Positions 38,984-40,292 of a DNA stretch of 40,292 bases are shown one piece after another. The position numbers and the translations under genes are program-made. The notes under the pieces are model-generated. The model was not told where the DNA came from, searched no databases, and saw only the letters and a program-made list of their open reading frames with translations. This DNA is from Paenibacillus typhae (GTDB lineage: Bacteria > Bacillota > Bacilli > Paenibacillales > Paenibacillaceae). Location: the NCBI RefSeq assembly GCF_900099765.1, contig NZ_FNDX01000054.1, positions 1-40,292 on the forward strand, read 5' to 3'. Each line of letters starts with the position of its first letter. Positions within the stretch are counted from its first letter, which is position 1.

Positions 38984-39803
38984 GCATACCGTCACCGGTT
39001 CTGTTCAGCCACTCCTTTACCATAGCTCCTAAAAGCTCCTCCTGCTCCATATGCAGATTGTGCCCAGCACGGTCCAGGACAGCAAAGGTGGCATGCGGGT
39101 ATAAATCCAGCAGTCTCCAGGCATCCCTGTACCCTGTCATGGAATCCTGTCTTCCGGTCAGAATGAGGCTCGGTTTAAGAAACGGGGCCATCCTGTCAGC
39201 ATCAAAGCTAAACGGATATTTGCCTGCCGCCTTGATCCGCTCCATGAATCCGCTATCTGCCAGCTGCAAGGCGCTCACAATCTCACGGTTATAACGCTCC
39301 CAGGCAGTCCTGGTCTGCACTACAGCAATAGATGTGAATTCGTCCCGCTCTGCTTCACTTAATTCCTCAAGTAATTCCTTGTCATAGACTGCAGCCTGAT
39401 GCTGCGGCAGCTCTCTGTCACGCATCTCTGCAATAACACAAGGACATAAAAGAAATAAACCTTCGATAAAATCTGCGTAATTTCTGAGCAGCCCTCTTGC
39501 AAGATAGCCCCCGTACGACTGGCCGACCAGAAGAAAACGTTCACCGGGTAGCAGTGCCTCAATCATCATCTCCACAGCCCGCAGCATATCGTCTGAAGAC
39601 CGAATCCAGTCTGCCGCCGGCGTTCGGCCCATACCCGGTAAATCCACATAGATCCGCCGGTACTGCTGGCCTGGTGAGAATAACGGCTCCAGGCACCCCA
39701 TCATCATCCGGTGGTCCGGCCCATTTCCATGCAGAATCAGAATAGGCTGCCCTTCTCCTGCTTCCTCATAGTTAAACGTTATGTAATCATTAGAGTACAG
39801 CAA
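38976..39803 (-). CDS. Alpha/beta-fold hydrolase
   Basis: A serine hydrolase of about 275 residues. It has the oxyanion segment ILHGNGPDH, the nucleophile elbow VGQSYGGYLARGLL, the acid in LTGRQDSMTGYRD and the histidine in DRAGHNLHMEQ. The reaction is not predictable; proline iminopeptidase- or lactonase-like esterases are among its relatives. I prefer TTG 39803, nine bases after AGGGAG, because the fold begins directly after it; the longer frame from GTG 39860 has no ribosome-binding site. It is monocistronic and bounded by a group II intron end upstream. Confidence 0.85.
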   Translation of the reverse strand: MLYSNDYITFNYEEAGEGQPILILHGNGPDHRMMMGCLEPLFSPGQQYRRIYVDLPGMGRTPAADWIRSSDDMLRAVEMMIEALLPGERFLLVGQSYGGYLARGLLRNYADFIEGLFLLCPCVIAEMRDRELPQHQAAVYDKELLEELSEAERDEFTSIAVVQTRTAWERYNREIVSALQLADSGFMERIKAAGKYPFSFDADRMAPFLKPSLILTGRQDSMTGYRDAWRLLDLYPHATFAVLDRAGHNLHMEQEELLGAMVKEWLNRTGDGMLT

Positions 39804-39940
39804 AGCGATCAGCTCCCTGAAACAAGTATTATGTAATAGAAACAGTAACTGTCCTGTCACAAAACAAGAACATCAGTTCCTGTTTAATATACCAAATACC
39901 ATTATTTTGGACAAGGCTTATTTTCCACGCCTCTGCTCGC

Positions 39941-40292
39941 TAGAGTAAAGGGCTGAATAAATTCAGCCCCTCCTCATCAAACCGTACGTGAGGTTTTCCC
40001 TCATACGGCTTTCCGATGTTCGTCATTCATGGGCATGCAGCATTCTGGCCTTGGCCCATGACCTAGTTTCCCCTGTCGAGTTCTTGAGTGTTTTCTTGCG
40101 TGTCGTTAGCCGCTTTGGGCATTCACGGACTCGTACCTCTTGGTGAAACATGAACAAAGCAGGGCTCCTTCCCTCCCTAAGGTTATGTTGTCCTTAGGTT
40201 CCTTGGTACTATGAGCCCCTCGGACTCCCTTCCCACAGACGATTCACTTCGTCTTCTGGACTTATAGAACGTCTCTTTACGGGTTTCTAAAA
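39941..40292 (-). mobile_element. Group II intron, 3' part (domain IV end, V and VI)
   Basis: On the minus strand, domain V spans about 40011-39978. It starts AGCCGTATGAGG, has a GAAA loop and ends CCTCACGTACGGTT, close to the catalytic helix of bacterial group II introns, including the AGC triad. It is followed by the domain VI hairpin GGGGCTGAAT/ATTCAGCCC and TTTACTCTA, giving a 3' boundary near 39941. The ~280 bases before domain V show no reverse-transcriptase reading frame, so the maturase either lies much further upstream beyond the window or is absent. Domains I-III would be to the right of the window. Confidence 0.82.

Overview
The window looks like a chromosomal segment of a Paenibacillus or close relative in the Bacillales. 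The evidence is mid-to-high GC with strong AGGAGG ribosome-binding sites and the gene types: a lipoate ligase of the LplJ type, a MocR regulator next to ddl, a YugH/AlaT-like aminotransferase, a CysTWA sulfate transporter and YjbQ/YigZ housekeeping families. Both edges carry mobile DNA: the C-terminus of an IS1182-type transposase on the left and the 3' end of a group II intron (domains V and VI, minus strand) on the right.

Layout. 1-3.3 kb: transposase tail, a queuosine-precursor transporter behind a preQ1-I riboswitch that contains its ribosome-binding site, and a chemoreceptor. 3.9-8.4 kb: minus-strand cobalamin operon cobT-cobU-cobS-cobQ-ynfA, mostly with overlapping genes. 9.2-13.0 kb: minus-strand operon of a DdlR-like MocR regulator, D-Ala-D-Ala ligase and an alanine-type aminotransferase, which together suggest D-Ala-D-Ala supply for the cell wall. 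13.1-15.8 kb: an AraC regulator divergent from a GH2 beta-glucuronidase. 16.3-20.3 kb: second cobalamin group cobD, cbiZ-cbiB-cobC. 20.5-28.3 kb: lipoate ligase, ABC exporter pair, YdjM-like membrane protein, EamA transporter, HAD phosphatase, GNAT acetyltransferase and PhnP-like hydrolase. 28.4-32.2 kb: sulfate ABC transporter. 32.4-40 kb: YjbQ, TetR-YigZ, Pgi, a 3-hydroxyisobutyrate-type dehydrogenase, a secreted M14 carboxypeptidase, a broken acetyltransferase and an alpha/beta hydrolase.

The two cobalamin groups together encode nucleotide-loop assembly and salvage. CbiZ opens adenosylcobinamide to cobyric acid, CobD supplies aminopropanol phosphate, CbiB joins them, CobU activates, CobT and CobS add the lower ligand, CobC removes a phosphate, and CobQ amidates the corrin. 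No corrin-ring genes and no recognisable cobalamin riboswitch are present in the window.

The most striking non-coding structure is a repeated intergenic element. Three gaps (3624-3808, 8704-8888, 15860-16045) each hold four copies of a ~25-base unit in the order forward, forward, reverse, reverse, with almost invariant 50-75-50 base spacing, while the sequence between the units is not conserved. A fourth gap (18925-19115) has the same architecture with a diverged unit and 51-77-51 spacing. I do not recognise this as a named element; it is the best candidate here for something undescribed.
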